A stretch of 64,000 nt of DNA from Cucumis sativus (GCF_000004075.3 NC_026660.2:1550001-1614000), one strand, 5' to 3'. Positions 40,130 through 53,385 are shown, counted from the first letter of the stretch. Program-made: numbers and translations. The notes: generated by a model from the sequence alone, not told the origin.

Positions 40130-40786
40130 ATGGCTTCTTTTGGAATTCGATGTGGAGGAAATTGCGGTGTGTTGAATCTTAACGACGGATGCGATCACAA
40201 ACCATTCCCTCCTCCTCGTTCTGTAGTCGCTTCCACCGCAAGATTAAGGAAACCAAGGAGTTACATTACCGCGATGAAGAGTTTAGAGCCGGTGATTAGA
40301 AGAAAAAACGTAGACGATGAAGTAATCTCATGCGAGAATTTAGATGAATGGATGAAGGAATCAGTGGTTGACATTGTGAAGAATCTTCGAGAAGCACCTC
40401 TGTTTGTAAGATTTTACAAAGAGAACGGGAAAACGGCGAGATTCGAAACGGAGAAGGCGGTGGAGGAAGATAGATGGCCCATCTTGGAAAATCAATGGAA
40501 AAACGGAGCAGAAGCGACGCCGGAAGGGATCATATTCGTACAAAAGCTTGAAGACGAAGAAGAAGAAGAAGAAGAAGTTGAGATGGAAGGGGAACCGAAG
40601 GCGTGGGGGATTGTAGTACAAGGGAGAGGAGTTGAAAGAGGAGCACCGGTGTGTTACTTGTTGAAGACGAGTAGAGCGGCTGGGTTAGGGCTATGGTGTA
40701 CGCATTTCTGCTTGGTTAGGGTTAAGAATTTCAGAGAGACGACGAAATCGCAGCTTCAAAATTGTTGGTTGATGCAGAATCAATAA
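40130..40786 (+). CDS. Plant-specific protein of unknown function (possibly DUF7804)
   Basis: Single-exon gene for 218 residues. The first 60 or so residues are rich in Arg, Ser and Pro and nearly free of acidic residues, which would fit an organellar transit peptide. The remainder has a compact conserved-looking core: SCENLDEWMKESVVDIVKNL (67-86), PLFVRFY (90-96), RWPILENQWKNG (115-126), EGIIFVQKL (132-140), an acidic run of seven glutamates (143-149), WGIVVQGRG (159-167), and CYLLKTSRAAGLGLWCTHFC (175-194), ending NCWLM. I believe this matches a plant-only domain of unknown function (DUF7804), but that is from memory and not checked. No catalytic motif is evident. The start follows a pyrimidine-rich leader and the ATGGCTTC context is good. 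Confidence 0.8.
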   Translation: MASFGIRCGGNCGVLNLNDGCDHKPFPPPRSVVASTARLRKPRSYITAMKSLEPVIRRKNVDDEVISCENLDEWMKESVVDIVKNLREAPLFVRFYKENGKTARFETEKAVEEDRWPILENQWKNGAEATPEGIIFVQKLEDEEEEEEEVEMEGEPKAWGIVVQGRGVERGAPVCYLLKTSRAAGLGLWCTHFCLVRVKNFRETTKSQLQNCWLMQNQ

Positions 40787-40868
40787 AGAAGAAGAACAGT
40801 GGCGGTTCAATGGTTAGATACACTCATAATTTCAAATTCAATACTCAACGTGAAGTAATTGTTCATAG

Positions 40869-40894
40869 TTTTTTTTTTTTTTTTTTTTTTTTTT
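40869..40894. repeat. Poly-T tract, 26 bases
   Basis: Uninterrupted T run about 85 bases downstream of the stop codon of the 40130 gene, probably within its 3' untranslated region. Length is likely to vary and to be prone to sequencing error. Confidence 0.8.
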
Positions 40895-43129
40895 GGGAGT
40901 TTGTGTTCTTTTGATAGAAAAGGAATATCGAAATACTTTGGGTGAGGATGAAGGAGGAGAGGGATAGTTAGTTATTTTATTTTTCATTTTTTTTATTGTT
41001 AATTATTTAGTTATATATAATATCTAATTAGTTATTTCCAAACTATACCTATGCTCATCTCTCACTCTTTTGGATTTGGATTACTTGAAGTGGTGGACAC
41101 TCTAAATCTTTTTTAATACTTCCTTTAGGTGTTGGAGATGCAATAGTGTTACTAGTAAACAAAACTCTATTTTACAAATAAATATTGTTATTGAATTACT
41201 CTATTTTACAAACAAATATTGTTATCATTGATAAAATCAAATTATATATTTGATATATTTAAAATTATGCTTTAATCCGATCTACACTATCATACTAATT
41301 TTATTTTAATAAAACTATCTTTTACAAACTATAGTTTACTTCAACGCATGTTGGTATGAACGAACCTCTTTCCTTTAAAATTGTTTTTGGTATTAAAATA
41401 ATATATACTTATTTATTTTAAAAAACCCAAATTCAAAAAATTGAAATACTGAGTTTGTTCTTTTCTTTTTTTAAAAAAAAAAAAAAGATTCGGCTACCAT
41501 TTTAGAATTTGAAAATATTGGAATTTTGAAACTTAATTTTCATCTACAAGTAGTACTATTCAAATTTTGTTTTTAAAGGATAAATTGAGAGTTGTTGGTT
41601 TGATGGTTAATCTAAAAGAAATTGGATTAAGAAAAACATAAAAATGTAATGAATTGATTGTTGTGTGCTTTTATAGACATTTTGGTTGAATATAGTTTAT
41701 AGTTATATTTAGATCCCCATTAGTTGTATTCTATATTTGTATTCTACTTCATATTTAATAGTTAATTAATTTGGTCAACTTAAACTCAAAAATTTTAATA
41801 ATGGAATTAATTAATTATCCTTTCAAGAAGAGAATTAGTTAACTAAGTCAAATCATCCAACCAAAAGACAATGTTAAATACATGGAAACAATCCCACAGA
41901 CAACGAGAGCTAGCTCATCTATTCAACAATTTTAGTCACATACTACATTACTCTTAGATCGTTAGATATGACAAAATTGATTCTCTCATTATTCCTCCAA
42001 GATGATAATGTTTTTTGTCACAAATTTCAGTTGACTTAACTAAACTTTCGAAATTTATAAGAAATAACTTTCTAAAGTTTCCATCTTTCACGACTAACAC
42101 ATTTTCTAAATGCTCGTTTATATAGTTCTTGCTTTATGGTTGAGATCGAGCCTAGGATTAAGTTAGTCACGTGAAAATTATTAAATCAATGTTTTAAAAA
42201 CTCCATCTTATTTGTACATTTTGGGGTTTTCTTCTCTTTCCATAAAATCTCTACATAAAATCACAAAAACAAGGTTATTTATCTCTATCTTGTATTTATT
42301 AAAGATTGTTTGATTTCTAAGGTGCATGTTGTTGACCCCAGAAAATGTGTTTCATTCTTTTACATAATCTCAACGTAAACACACAAATCTCGAATGAAAT
42401 TCGTACGTTTTGCCTCATATTGCCTAAAAGAATTAAAATTCAAGCGATATATATAGATTTTTGAACCAATATGCATAACTTTTCATGGGATTTGTATTTC
42501 TTTGCTTTTATTCCAAATCTGTCACATATTCATTTCTTTTGAATAAGAATGGGAATGAGAACAAATACGCAAGGCTACATGAAAGGTACAATTTTAGATG
42601 TTGGAGTAAAGTATGGGAAATGTTTACATCAAATATATAGAATAGGTGGTGTTATGGGTCAAATTTGGACCAAAAGGCAAAAGCTGACATATATAACGAA
42701 GAAGAAGTCATTGGGCTACGAAAATAATAGCAAATAGACAAACAAATGTGACAAGATGATGAATTGGGCTTAAGGAGAAGACTAATTAGGTTTTCAGCCA
42801 AAGTAGGTTGATCGACCTCAACTTCAACCAAGGGTGAGGTCAGGTCGACCTTCTTTAGTGAAGGATGAGGCTGAGGTCAACCTTCTTTGTTTGATGAACG
42901 AAGCTTACTACAACATGTTTTAGCCTTGAGAAGAGGATGATTTGGGTAAAAGGTCAAATCTCAACAATTTTTTCCTCGGTCTTACTAATGATTAGGTTGA
43001 GACTAAGCCTCAAAATTCAGTGTGTACATCTTTTCATCTTTTAGGTCACTCTTTCCCAAATTATAAATTTGTTGTTGTTGCCACGTGAAAGTCAGATACA
43101 TTTTTCCTTGTTCAAATTTTAGCATCAAC
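40895..43129. other. Intergenic DNA before the Myb/SANT pseudogene
   Basis: AT-rich with no supported gene. Part of 42760-42960 (repeated GGTCGACCT/GGTCAACCTTC phrases) is less AT-rich and probably belongs to the same transposon as the adjacent pseudogene. Confidence 0.45.
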
Positions 43130-43989
43130 AAAATCAGGCATCCTGATGAAGCTTCTCACTAGTGACACCTTCTCTATCACTATCATCATGCATTTACTGA
43201 TGTCCTCCACAGTAAGGCCCGAGATGGACTCCATATGCATAATGACCTCCTGCACCATCGTGTCCTCCTAGTCGATCGGTTTATCAGGCCATTCCGCAAT
43301 GGTCTTAAGTTGATCAGTCATAGCGTCAATGTAATCCCAAATCAAGTCATAAGTCTCAAATTGTTGCATGTCGTGCTTTATTTTCTGACTGCTAGAGCTT
43401 GCCCTAGCGTCACTTTTTTTACCAGATCAATCGGCCATCTTGTCATCCAGTGACATGTTCATCCTTGGGCTGCACATAGCCAAGAACTCGATCTCGAGGC
43501 CATCCTCTACGGGGACACCATCACTGGATCCTGGCACATTGAACCTGATGTCCATGAACGTTTCCGCACGGACACCAGTCACGCGGTCTTTCCCAAACAC
43601 ATAAGAAAACTCATCGTTATGTGGGAAAGACTTGTTCATGAGTCCTTTTGCTGCAGCATGTGTCTAACAAATTCAAGGAAAAAACAAAGCGTTTAGTAAT
43701 CCAATGTAACCCATTAGTCATATAATTAAGTTCAGAATCTTATCCGGACCTAATTTTCGAACACGTCCCTCTCGGCGATGATGCACCTGAAGTCATCGTT
43801 CCAGACGAAGTCACTCCCTATTGGGCCCCTTATCTCAGCAATGGCTTGAAACGTCTTTTTCAACAATTTTATTTAGCTTTTGATGACGGTGGTCATCAAA
43901 CCGTAATCGGGCATTCTTTCTCCTAACATTCTATCCAATTGTGCTAAATAACCTGAGTTGAGGGTCCTATTGTCCGACCTCTACCCCAT
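43130..43989 (-). pseudogene. Decayed Myb/SANT-like transposon-associated gene
   Basis: Read on the minus strand, one frame gives blocks SGYLAQLDRMLGERMPDYG, LLKKTFQAIAEIRGPIGSDF and VWNDDFRCIIAERDVFEN. After an intron-like gap ending TTGTTAG come NKSFPHNDEFSYVFGKDRVT, GVRAETFMDIRFNVPG and TDQLKTIAEWP. These match my recollection of a Myb/SANT-like protein family, often annotated as 'retrotransposon protein', repeated in melon and cucumber. The N-terminal part of the Myb-like domain is missing. In-frame stops lie at 43981-43983, 43873-43875, 43750-43752, 43427-43429 and 43268-43270, and the putative donor reads GATAAG instead of GTAAG. It cannot make a protein. The family is plausibly a partner of PIF/Harbinger-type transposases; that link is inference. 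Confidence 0.7.
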
Positions 43990-44884
43990 GTTTAAACCCT
44001 AAGGTTGGAAACCTTAGAAAGAAAAGGAATAAAGAAGAGAGAGTGGTTAGTTGAAAGTATTAAGATGGGAAAATAGGATAATTTTTTTTTAATTCTTTTC
44101 CCTCTTTTCTTTTCGTTATGCCAAACATACCTCAAGGTTTAAGCTTTTCATGTTATGGTTCAACATTTACCGTTTCAAGGATTTATGAATTATTACTTCT
44201 AAAGGTTTATAAAAAGTTATTTAGAAAACTATCAATCAAACATACACAAAACATTAATTTAAATATAACGAATTATATTTAACTAAGTAATATCATGCAT
44301 CATGCTTATCCAATTTCATATATTTAAAATATCAACATATTTTGAATTACTGATGAAATTCATAATCACTCGTGATGTTCTAACACTTATAATATATAAA
44401 AATACATGAACATGTTTAACCTAAGTTTTCAAAACGGGAGCTATTCCTACAAAATTGTATTTGTTTAGGCATATTCTAAAAAGAGGTTTGACAATTGACA
44501 TTTCTTTTTTTAATTGAAAATGTGATGGAGGAAGGAATATAATTTATTGGGTCTTTTTTCTTTTTTCATTGTGTTGATAAATATTTTCTTTTATAAAAAA
44601 TGGAGCCTGATTGGACTTCGTCGTCTCTCCGGACGTAACGAAGACGAAGGAAAGAGATTATAACTGCAGACCTTGTTCCGGTGGCACGCCTGCGTCTCTC
44701 TCTCCCTCTCTCCCTCTCTCCTTCTCTCGTTGACTTTGACTTTTCCATTGACAACTTCTTCTTCCATCTATCTTCCTCTTTGAATTCCAATCCTTCACCT
44801 ATCTGCCCTGTTTCCGCCTTCTCGATTTCTTCGCGTTTCTGTTCCATTCGCCACTCGTAGAACGACGGCAGATCTTTTCCGGCC
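43990..44884. other. Spacer and leader of the 44885 gene
   Basis: AT-rich DNA to about 44600, then a GC-richer leader. A CT-rich run (about 44696-44727) precedes the start codon by about 160 bases, as in many plant 5' leaders. Confidence 0.5.
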
Positions 44885-47800
44885 ATGAATCGTGATTTGA
44901 TTTTCCTATTCCTCTTCTTCCTTTTCATTCTCCTCTCTCCTGGATCCGATGCTTCTTTCCCTAACCGTTTTTGGAATCTTCACCTCCGGTTCGCGGTTTC
45001 GAAGGATTCTCTTCAGGTTTGTTTGCTTCGTGATTTCCTTTTTCTTGATTTTTTATGCAACTTTTGGATTGCGGTTGACTTTAAATTTATATTCCGCCGT
45101 TCCTTTTTTTTTTTTTTAGAGTGTAGCCCCAACTCCTGGTCCTAACTCTGTTGTCAATGGTAAATTGAGTAGGGGCGCCCCAACAAATTCTCCAACTCCT
45201 GCAATCCCTCCATTTCCCAAATCAACTGATGGGTTTACTACAGAGAAGTGTGACTCGTCCTACAAGACTTGCCATGACCTTAAGGATTTGATTGCTTGCC
45301 TTCTGTCAGCAGAACAAGGTAATCGCGTTTTTTCTTCCTTTTTAGTTTCTGCCATGAGACTTTTTCTTCTCCGAATAATTTAAGTTTTTTTATTTGTGAG
45401 GACTGTACCTCCTTTTAATTTAGAAATGAGCATTCTTCTCATGATGCTCTCTGATTATTGGTTAATGAATTTGGTTTTTCATTGCAAATTTTTGTTTGCT
45501 ATATATCCTTGTGTTTTCTTTCCAAAATGATTAAATGTGTTTCCATCAACGAACTTAACATGTAGTTATTTTGCTGATAATAGTGCATCCTACTTGTAGC
45601 ACCCGTTACTCTTAGTAAGCCTGCCAATTAACTCAGCTTTGGTTAGAACAAAGAAGCTAGGGGATGTGGGGAATTATTTTCCAACTTTCAGTCAACAGTG
45701 AATGTGTGTATAAAGCTCACCAAAAGAAATGAATGGAAGTTACCTATCAGTAACCATGATACTTCAATCAAACTCCAATGTGATGGGTTTCAAAGATTCC
45801 AATCCTCAAGGTGAGATATGGTGAATAAACCTTCCCCCCAAAAGATTCATGCCAGAACTACAAAGCTCTGAGCAACCAAAGTTTCCGATTGAAAGATGAT
45901 TTTATCTATCCCATACCCCTATAAGCCAAGTGTGGGAAACTTCTTGGAATGAACCAAGAATGTTTATATATGCGTGGAACTGGGAATATTCATGTGTGGG
46001 AATGTTAGAGAAACATACGGTAAAGCTAGCACCTAGCAGTATGTAGGTTGAGAACCAAAATTACTTGGTGGGACTTGGCAACTGTAGTAAGAATTTTAAA
46101 ATTATCAATCCATTATTGGGACTCTCATCTTATCAGTTGATGAGGAAAAGATTTCACTTGCCTATCAAGAATAGCTACTATAGGAAGCATATCGTGATAG
46201 TAAAATTGTCAGATAGTTAAGTAGAGGCAGTTGTTGTCACGTTCGTTCTAGGAGGGTGCAAATTGAAGTTACTAAACGGTGAACATGGGAAAGCCAATGC
46301 AATCAGACATAACTATTAATGACCGATCTAATTCTCTAGTTAATACTTAGTTTTAGTCCTGGAGGATAAAACCAAACTGGTATAAAGCATGGATTTATAG
46401 AGTATTAGATAAGTTGCTATATGGATTCATGTACCAACATTGTGAAGTATTTGAGGTATGTGCACAAGGGATACTTTTGAAGGTCCTTAGCCTAGATTAC
46501 TAGTGGCCTTGGTGGAAGGCCTTGACATGACACTAGATGCCTATTGTGATAAATGTCTAGGAGTCTAGGACAAAGAAGTAGAGGGAAAAGTGACTTGTTC
46601 AAAGAATTGATGCTGGGAAACTCTCGCACTCTTGGCAGTTGCCACCAAATCTAATGAATTTGATGTATGGTAAATAGTCGGTCTGCAATATCATTATTGT
46701 ACTAGAACCAACAAAATTTTCATTACAAAGTCGCTTTTGATTTGCACACGGTTATTTGAATAAAAAAAAGTGGGCAATTTTCCTTTAGGGAACTCCATCA
46801 TCTGATTGTCAATTAGGAATGCTTAAAAATGCCCAATTGATATGAATTGTGATCGATATAACTGGTTGCCTTATTTAGTTGTGTTATTCTATTATGTTGT
46901 CAATGTTTGTGACGTGCAAAATGAATTAGGGAAGGGAGATTGTGAGCAAGTTCATTGGTTGGGGTGCTAATGGTAATGTGTTAGGTTCCCACCTTAAAAC
47001 TTCCTGCATATATCAATATAACACACACAAGCAGCAATCGACAAGAACAACACTGTTCTGCTGAGAAATTTTTGCAGCAGTTCAAATTTCTCAACACCAC
47101 AATTACAGGAAAGCAGAAATGTTAAGTTTAAGCAACAAAGATAACTCCCAGTTATTTGTGGGAGTTAGTTTCTCTCCTCACAGGCCACAATTCCCTCCAA
47201 AATTCCATGATGGCCATGATTTCTTTTGCCTACGAAAACCCACAGAACGTGCTTTTCCATACAATGCACAATCCTTCTGTAAGGTCTCTCCCTTACTAAG
47301 GTACTTTTATTAGAAGAAAACGAAAGAAGCTCCAAGGCAATACATCACTCTCCAGCCTATTAATAGAAGACCAGTAATCCTCCTCTTCTCACTCTCAAAA
47401 ATTCACTAAAAATCAAGCTACCCTCTAACATTCTCTCAGCTTCTTAGCTCTTTTATATTCTCCCTAGTCCTGCCCCAACAGAAAAATAACAACCTGTGTT
47501 CCCCACGGCTCACGTAACTACCCTTATGTTAGGTTTGCACGAGAGCTTACATAATGCTTTTGAATGCAAAATTTGAAACAACCAACAACATCCCCAGGTC
47601 CCCACTAACATCTTTCAAAAATAAAAAGGTCCCATTAATCAATATCATAGCTATGTTGTGATGTGAAACGTAGTTTTGTGCAAAGTACTTTTTAAATTAG
47701 GAACATCTGCTTAGAATAGTGGTTAAAAACTTCAGACCTGAAAGATAGGATTTGAGGTTGGCAAGATAAAAGAAAGCCTTGGTTGGAAGGAAATTTTGGA

Positions 47801-49665
47801 ATGTCCTTAGTTTACAGAAAATAAAAGATGGACTACTGTAATTATAAGACATGAAAAATTTCATGGGCTTCGTTCTAGATTTAGTGTTTCGAAGCCTACC
47901 TCTCTTCAGAATCGATCCTAGCAAGAATGCACTTCATAGACAAGTGCAAGAGTTAGAATATAAATGTTGTTATTGGTCGTAAGGGTATTACTGGTTCTGT
48001 ACTGCATGATATTTTATGAAAAGCGATGCTGAACTAACCATAATGGTACTAAAAGCTAAGTTGTAATTGCAACTAAACTGACCAAAATGGTTCTCCCAGG
48101 TGCTTAAGTACCTAACACCGTACTGGCAGTTCTGTCACTTTCTTGATCTTGGTTGGTTGTTGGTTGTTGGCTGTGGTTGTGGTTGTGGTTTTGGACATGG
48201 GCTTTGACCCATCTATTGGGCCTAGCTATTACTTCAGGCAGTGCCAGACTTTTCAATCCAAGAGGATGGTGTCTGGTATTTGTATGAGGTAGCTGAGTAA
48301 CAGACATGATTGCAATATAGGTGTTGCTTTCTAATAACAAGGATTAGGCATCAAAGGATGGCCCTACTCTAAGTTATAGTAACAGACTTTGGGGTTAGGA
48401 GGATTGTATTGGAAGTTTATTTGTGTTCCCCAGCATTATTTCCTCCAATGATCATAAAGTGTCTAAGAAAGAATCCGTTGCTTCTGTTTTGCCTTGGGTT
48501 TTCTTTACCAAATATCAGGAAGCCTGCTGATGAATCGATATGTCGTGTGGTATAGAAGGCTGCTCATATACGAGAGCTCCTACAATCAACTGTCATAGGC
48601 TCTAGGTTAGGCATTCAAGGAGGGGGGGAAATTATATAACCGCATAAGTAATTTATCAATGGACAAGCTTTCTTCAAAATATTAGTTTTGTGATCAAACA
48701 TCAATCTGGAACTGTTAAATTGAAAATGAAATCTTACTGCTAACTTTGAAAGGATAGGTTTCTTAATTTGAATATAAATCTTTGAAAAAAAAATTGAATA
48801 TAAATCTTATTGCTAACTTTGGAAGGATAGGGTTCATTTTCATTGTGACATCAGTCTATGTTAAGCTTCCTTGGCCAGTATTGCTAAAAAATTGTTTTCT
48901 CACAGCTGAGGTTGAACAATATCTTCTGATCCAAAATAATGGGGAGACTTCTCTGAAAGTGAATGTTACAGTTTCTGACACAAAATACAAGGAGATTCAA
49001 GTTCCTGAGCATCATGCCAAAAAGGTACTCGTTAATCTTTGCGAGAATTGAAGTTTTTTAGGTAAGTTACCAGTCAGAAATTTGCTACCCCAAGCAAAAC
49101 AAAGGTTTCTGAAACCGTCTCTTTGGTTTTAGATTTAAATTGTGAAATCTAAATCTACTAGTTTTCTGATTCTAAAGGGTATAGCTGGAGATTCATTTGT
49201 GCTTCATTTCATATTCTATTTCAGGTTAATATTTCAGACTTTCCAGGGAATTCAATGATCATATTAGATGCTGGAAATGGGAAGTGTATAGTTCACCTAG
49301 GATCATTAACAAAAAACGGCAGCATTTTTAAGCAGATCTCTTCCTATGTAACCCATTTAAACCTCGTGTCCGGATCCTATCTACTATTGTCAATTGTTTT
49401 TATCGTTGGAGGTATATGGGCATGCTGCAAAATGAAAACCAAGGAACGCCATGCCAATGGAATCCCATATCAGGAGCTGGAATTAGCAGAGCATGACACT
49501 TCTCCAACCAACGATTTGGAAGCAGCCGAAGGTTGGGATCAAGGCTGGGATGACGACTGGGACGAGTCAAAGCCTTCAAATAAATCCAGCTCCGACATGA
49601 AGGCAAATGGTATTAACTCTAGAACTTCTGATAGAAATGGATGGGAAAACGATTGGGACGATTGA
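44885..49665 (+). CDS. Type I membrane glycoprotein with acidic Trp-Asp tail, four exons
   Basis: Exons 44885-45016, 45120-45318, 48906-49024 and 49225-49665 (all GT-AG) join to 891 bases and 296 residues. In order: a signal peptide (1 to about 24, strongly Leu/Phe-rich), a Pro/Thr-rich linker (46-76), a luminal or extracellular domain with cysteines at 87, 95, 104 and 171, Asn-glycosylation sequons (130, 152, 181), and a transmembrane helix (about 201-217, followed by CCKMKTKER). The cytosolic tail contains PYQELELAEHD and repeated Trp-Asp motifs (GWDQGWDDDWDE and NGWENDWDD at the end). The architecture fits a plant-only family of unknown function (I think DUF7356, unverified). The tail resembles acidic Trp motifs that bind trafficking adaptors, which is inference. 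Intron 2 is 3.6 kb, far longer than the others, and contains repeats. Confidence 0.85.
46979..47535 (-). repeat. Possible LTR- or promoter-like insertion inside intron 2
   Basis: The segment is bounded by direct copies of TGTTAGGTT (46979-46987 and 47527-47535). Read on the minus strand it contains ATATAAAAGAGC (TATA-like) followed some 150 bases later by CTAATAAAAGTACC (poly-A-signal-like), the order seen in LTRs. I could not establish termini, so it may instead be chance. It lies antisense to the host gene. Confidence 0.25.
48729..48831. repeat. Local direct duplication near the intron 2 acceptor
   Basis: A 30-base segment (AAATCTTACTGCTAACTTTG then AAGGATAGG) at 48729-48758 recurs at 48802-48831 with two changes. 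It is part of a roughly 73-base tandem duplication about 75 bases upstream of exon 3. Confidence 0.7.
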
Positions 49666-52600
49666 GACAAGAAATAACTCAAAAGTTCTGCATACTCCTC
49701 AATCTTGAAACTCAGTAAACTTAGTGAACATAGAAAATTCTTAGGATGAAAATTCTGCTTCCCACACCATATCTCATCATATGGTAAAAAGTTGTGAGCT
49801 CATTTTTTTTTACTGTTGAATTACAAGAGAACAAAATGTATGCTTATCACGATAGGTAAATTTTTGGTTAAATTACACCTAGGTTAATATTTTTTTACCT
49901 TGATAAACAATAGATCTCAGGTTTCCTGTTGGTAAAGCTGGAAATTGGAAATTGGAAAGTGCAATAATGTTGCTTTTTTTTTCTTTAGTAAAGATCATTG
50001 CAATGATAAGAATATTTTGGTGTTGTAATGTTAAGTGATAGCGTGGTTACATAGATCAAGAGGGTATCATTTGGGCCCTCAATAAAGTGTAAACCAAAAC
50101 AGAGAAAAGGTTTTGAAGTGCGCAGTTTATTTTTGTTCCCCACTTTCTCATCATTCACTCCAAGTTTTATTCAATTCCTCATATATTCGTTTCAATGCAG
50201 CTTTGAACTTAGAGATGTAAACATTTTTTGAACTATGTAGATATTTATATTTATACCCTTTAATTGTGTTATAATTTCAATGGTCCCACACAGTTACACA
50301 TTTCTTAATCCTCATCATTTATCTTTCTCAATTAATATACAATTTATTCTCTCTATATATTTATTGTTCTGATCAGTTATGTTTTTCAACCTCTCATAAT
50401 TATTCTCTACGTTCTTTTTGTTTAGATTCTATTTGATTTCTGGCTCTTTGTTTTTTTAATGTTAATGTTGTGGTGGGTGTTCAATTTGGTCTATAAATTT
50501 CAAATTTACACTTTCAACTTTTACTTTATATTAAATATTCACGTTCAGTAGTGTAACATTAATGTCTCTTAATTCATTTAAAACAATCATGAAATGCAAT
50601 TTTAATAGTGATAAAAAATAATGAAAGTTACTTGATTGTGATTCTTTTAAATTAACTAATAGATCGCATTATGGTACAGAAAGTCAGTGAAAAATAATAG
50701 TTAAAAGTATAAATTTGAAAATCTAAAAGCTCAAAATTCAAATTCAAATTTTATTTGATGAATTTCTAACATTTTTAAAATTTGTAAACTAAACTGAAAT
50801 AAAACTCAAAATTTAATAATTAAGCCTTATAAATCTAACCTATTAAATTATGAATAGAAATTAACGTAAAAATAAAAGGTAATTTTTTCATTTAAGAAAA
50901 ACACTTTTAATTAAAACTCTTTAAACATCAAATCAAACGTTCAACATTTTTTACATTTAATAATACATTTTATTTTTCTTAAGTTATCTAATACACAAAA
51001 ATATTAATAAACATAAATTGACACATACACCTTTTTAAAAAAAAAAAATTAAAAAAAAAACCCCTTTATTTCGAAAAAGAAATAATAAAACCCATGTGCT
51101 AAAGGGCAAGTTAATTAATGCATGAAAAATTAATTAAGTTTTTCTTGAGCCATAAATACTAATTATTTAGTTTAATGTCTTTGTTTACTTTTTTTTTTTC
51201 TTTGGACAGCTCATTGGCCCTGCAGCCTTTGCACATGGCCTTCATTAATCTTATTCATTCTTCACATTAAATTAACAAATAAATATGTTAAATCTTCCAT
51301 TCTATTCTCTTCCTTCTATGTTATCATATTTTTCTATTCTTATTTTTTATTCTACTTCTCTTACTTTTCTTTTTAATGCATCAATTTGATAACAAACATT
51401 GACCATTCAATTCAATACTCGAGAAAGTATTTATTTATTTTCTACTTCAATTAATACTGTTATGGGGATACTACTTGTTACTTGTTTATTTCAAAGTTCA
51501 AAACTTCCCTAATAAATATTTTGTTTATCTATCTTTCTAAAACCAAACGCTCCCATTGTTATGCTCACTTTAATAATAATTAAAAAAAATCATAAATATT
51601 TCATTCATGTTTGAAAATAATTTTAAAAGAGTTTAAATCAGTTTGATCATATCTAGAATCACTCCAAAACTTAATACTAATATATTACACGTTTAAGTAC
51701 AATTTTCATATCTTCAAATTTTGTTTTTAATGATTAAAAACCATATTTAAGAGTAAGAAAATGAAAGAAAATAATTTTTATTATTTTAGATTCATTCTCA
51801 AACACATCTAAACTAGAGAAAAAAATATTGCTTGTTAAAATACTTTTTCGGATAAACCCAATTCATTTATTAAAAAAAAAAAAAATAAATAAAATGAATT
51901 GAAGTTGAGTATATTTAGTAAAAGCAGGCAATTAGAATCTGATTGAAGATTAGTGATTTGTTTTAATGAGATGAGTTTTAGTTTGAAATTGGGACATCAA
52001 AAACAAATTATATATAAAAGAAAACATTGGTAGCATTATTGAACCAAAACTTAGAGATTATGAGGCAGACACAATGACATAATGGAAATACTTTTTAAAA
52101 ATATATATATAAAAAAGAAGAAGATGAATAGTGGGACAGAGATATTGTTTGTCATGTGTGGTTTTTAGTATTGCAAACTTTTTCACTGGCAATGGGTTTT
52201 TCTTTTCTTCAAAAATAATAATCAAAATTGTGGTTTTTGTGCACTTTGGGTTATTCTATTCAGTACTTTCCACTTTTGGTCCCAAGTTGGTGCTGAGAAT
52301 TATGACATTTCTTACACTTTCATCACACTTTTTGACCTCTTAACTCTTCTTTCTTTTTCTTACTTTCTCTTCTTCTCTTATTCTTCTCTCTCTCACATGA
52401 TCAAAATTCACTTTGTTCATATCATCACTTACATCAAATTTAAATTTTGAATTACATTTAAACTTAGACTTTACTACTAATCCGCTATTAACAAAATGTA
52501 GTTGGTATGGCTATGAAGTAGTACGATCCTAATCTCGATTTCTATGTATAACATGTCTAACTTTATAACATTTGAGTGTTAAAAGAAAGTGGTAAGAAAT

Positions 52601-53385
52601 CAATTAAATCTATAAAAATTATTATGTGCAAAAAAAAAAGGGTTGTATCTTACTTATCTACTGACTTCACTTGTAAGGAAGATCTTCTCTTATGTTTCTT
52701 ATGCAGTTTTCTTATACTTGTCCCCTTATACTGTGCATTTAATTAATAATGGTGTCCCACTAATATTTTATTATTTTGTAATTTAATATGTATGGTTTTT
52801 ATTACTTTTTTTGGGTGCAAAACAGCATGTTCTAAAAGTTCTTATATCACAGTTTGTTTGTTCTGATTGGCAGTGGATCTCATTTCTTTGCATTCTTCTG
52901 TTAAATTCCTTTCATGAAAGGTTAGGAATGTTGGAGAAAGATGTGATGTTCACCTCAAAAAGTGCCAAAACTTCCAAACATAACCAAATATAAATTAGTA
53001 GTTTGTGGTTTAAAAAGAAACATACTAACAAAATGTAGGTATGCCTGAGTTTTATACCAATTTATCTACTAACTTTGATCTTGAAATAAATAGACAAATA
53101 TGAAAAGATAAGTGAGAGGTTAAAGATTTTCGATGGGGGGATCCAAAGTGGAACCCGGTGAAGAGGAATCCGGAAAACTCAAACATACACAAGAAGAAAA
53201 CTACTAAATACAACAGGCATTAATAGAGCTACAACAAAAGGAAAAAAGTAACAGAAAACTCTCAACATTTTTTGATGTTTTCATCTACCTTAAAACGATT
53301 GATCGAACAAACCGGATTCTTCTTCGCCGAGTGACCTGTGTTGAATCCCTTTTGTAGAGATTTGTAATAAGAAACCAAACTGGAT
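49666..53385. other. Intergenic DNA between convergent genes
   Basis: AT-rich spacer holding the 3' region of the membrane glycoprotein gene at the left and of the receptor kinase at the right. It has poly-A/T tracts (for example near 51038 and 51871). Open frames at 52131 and 52811 are short and have no domain signature. Confidence 0.5.
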
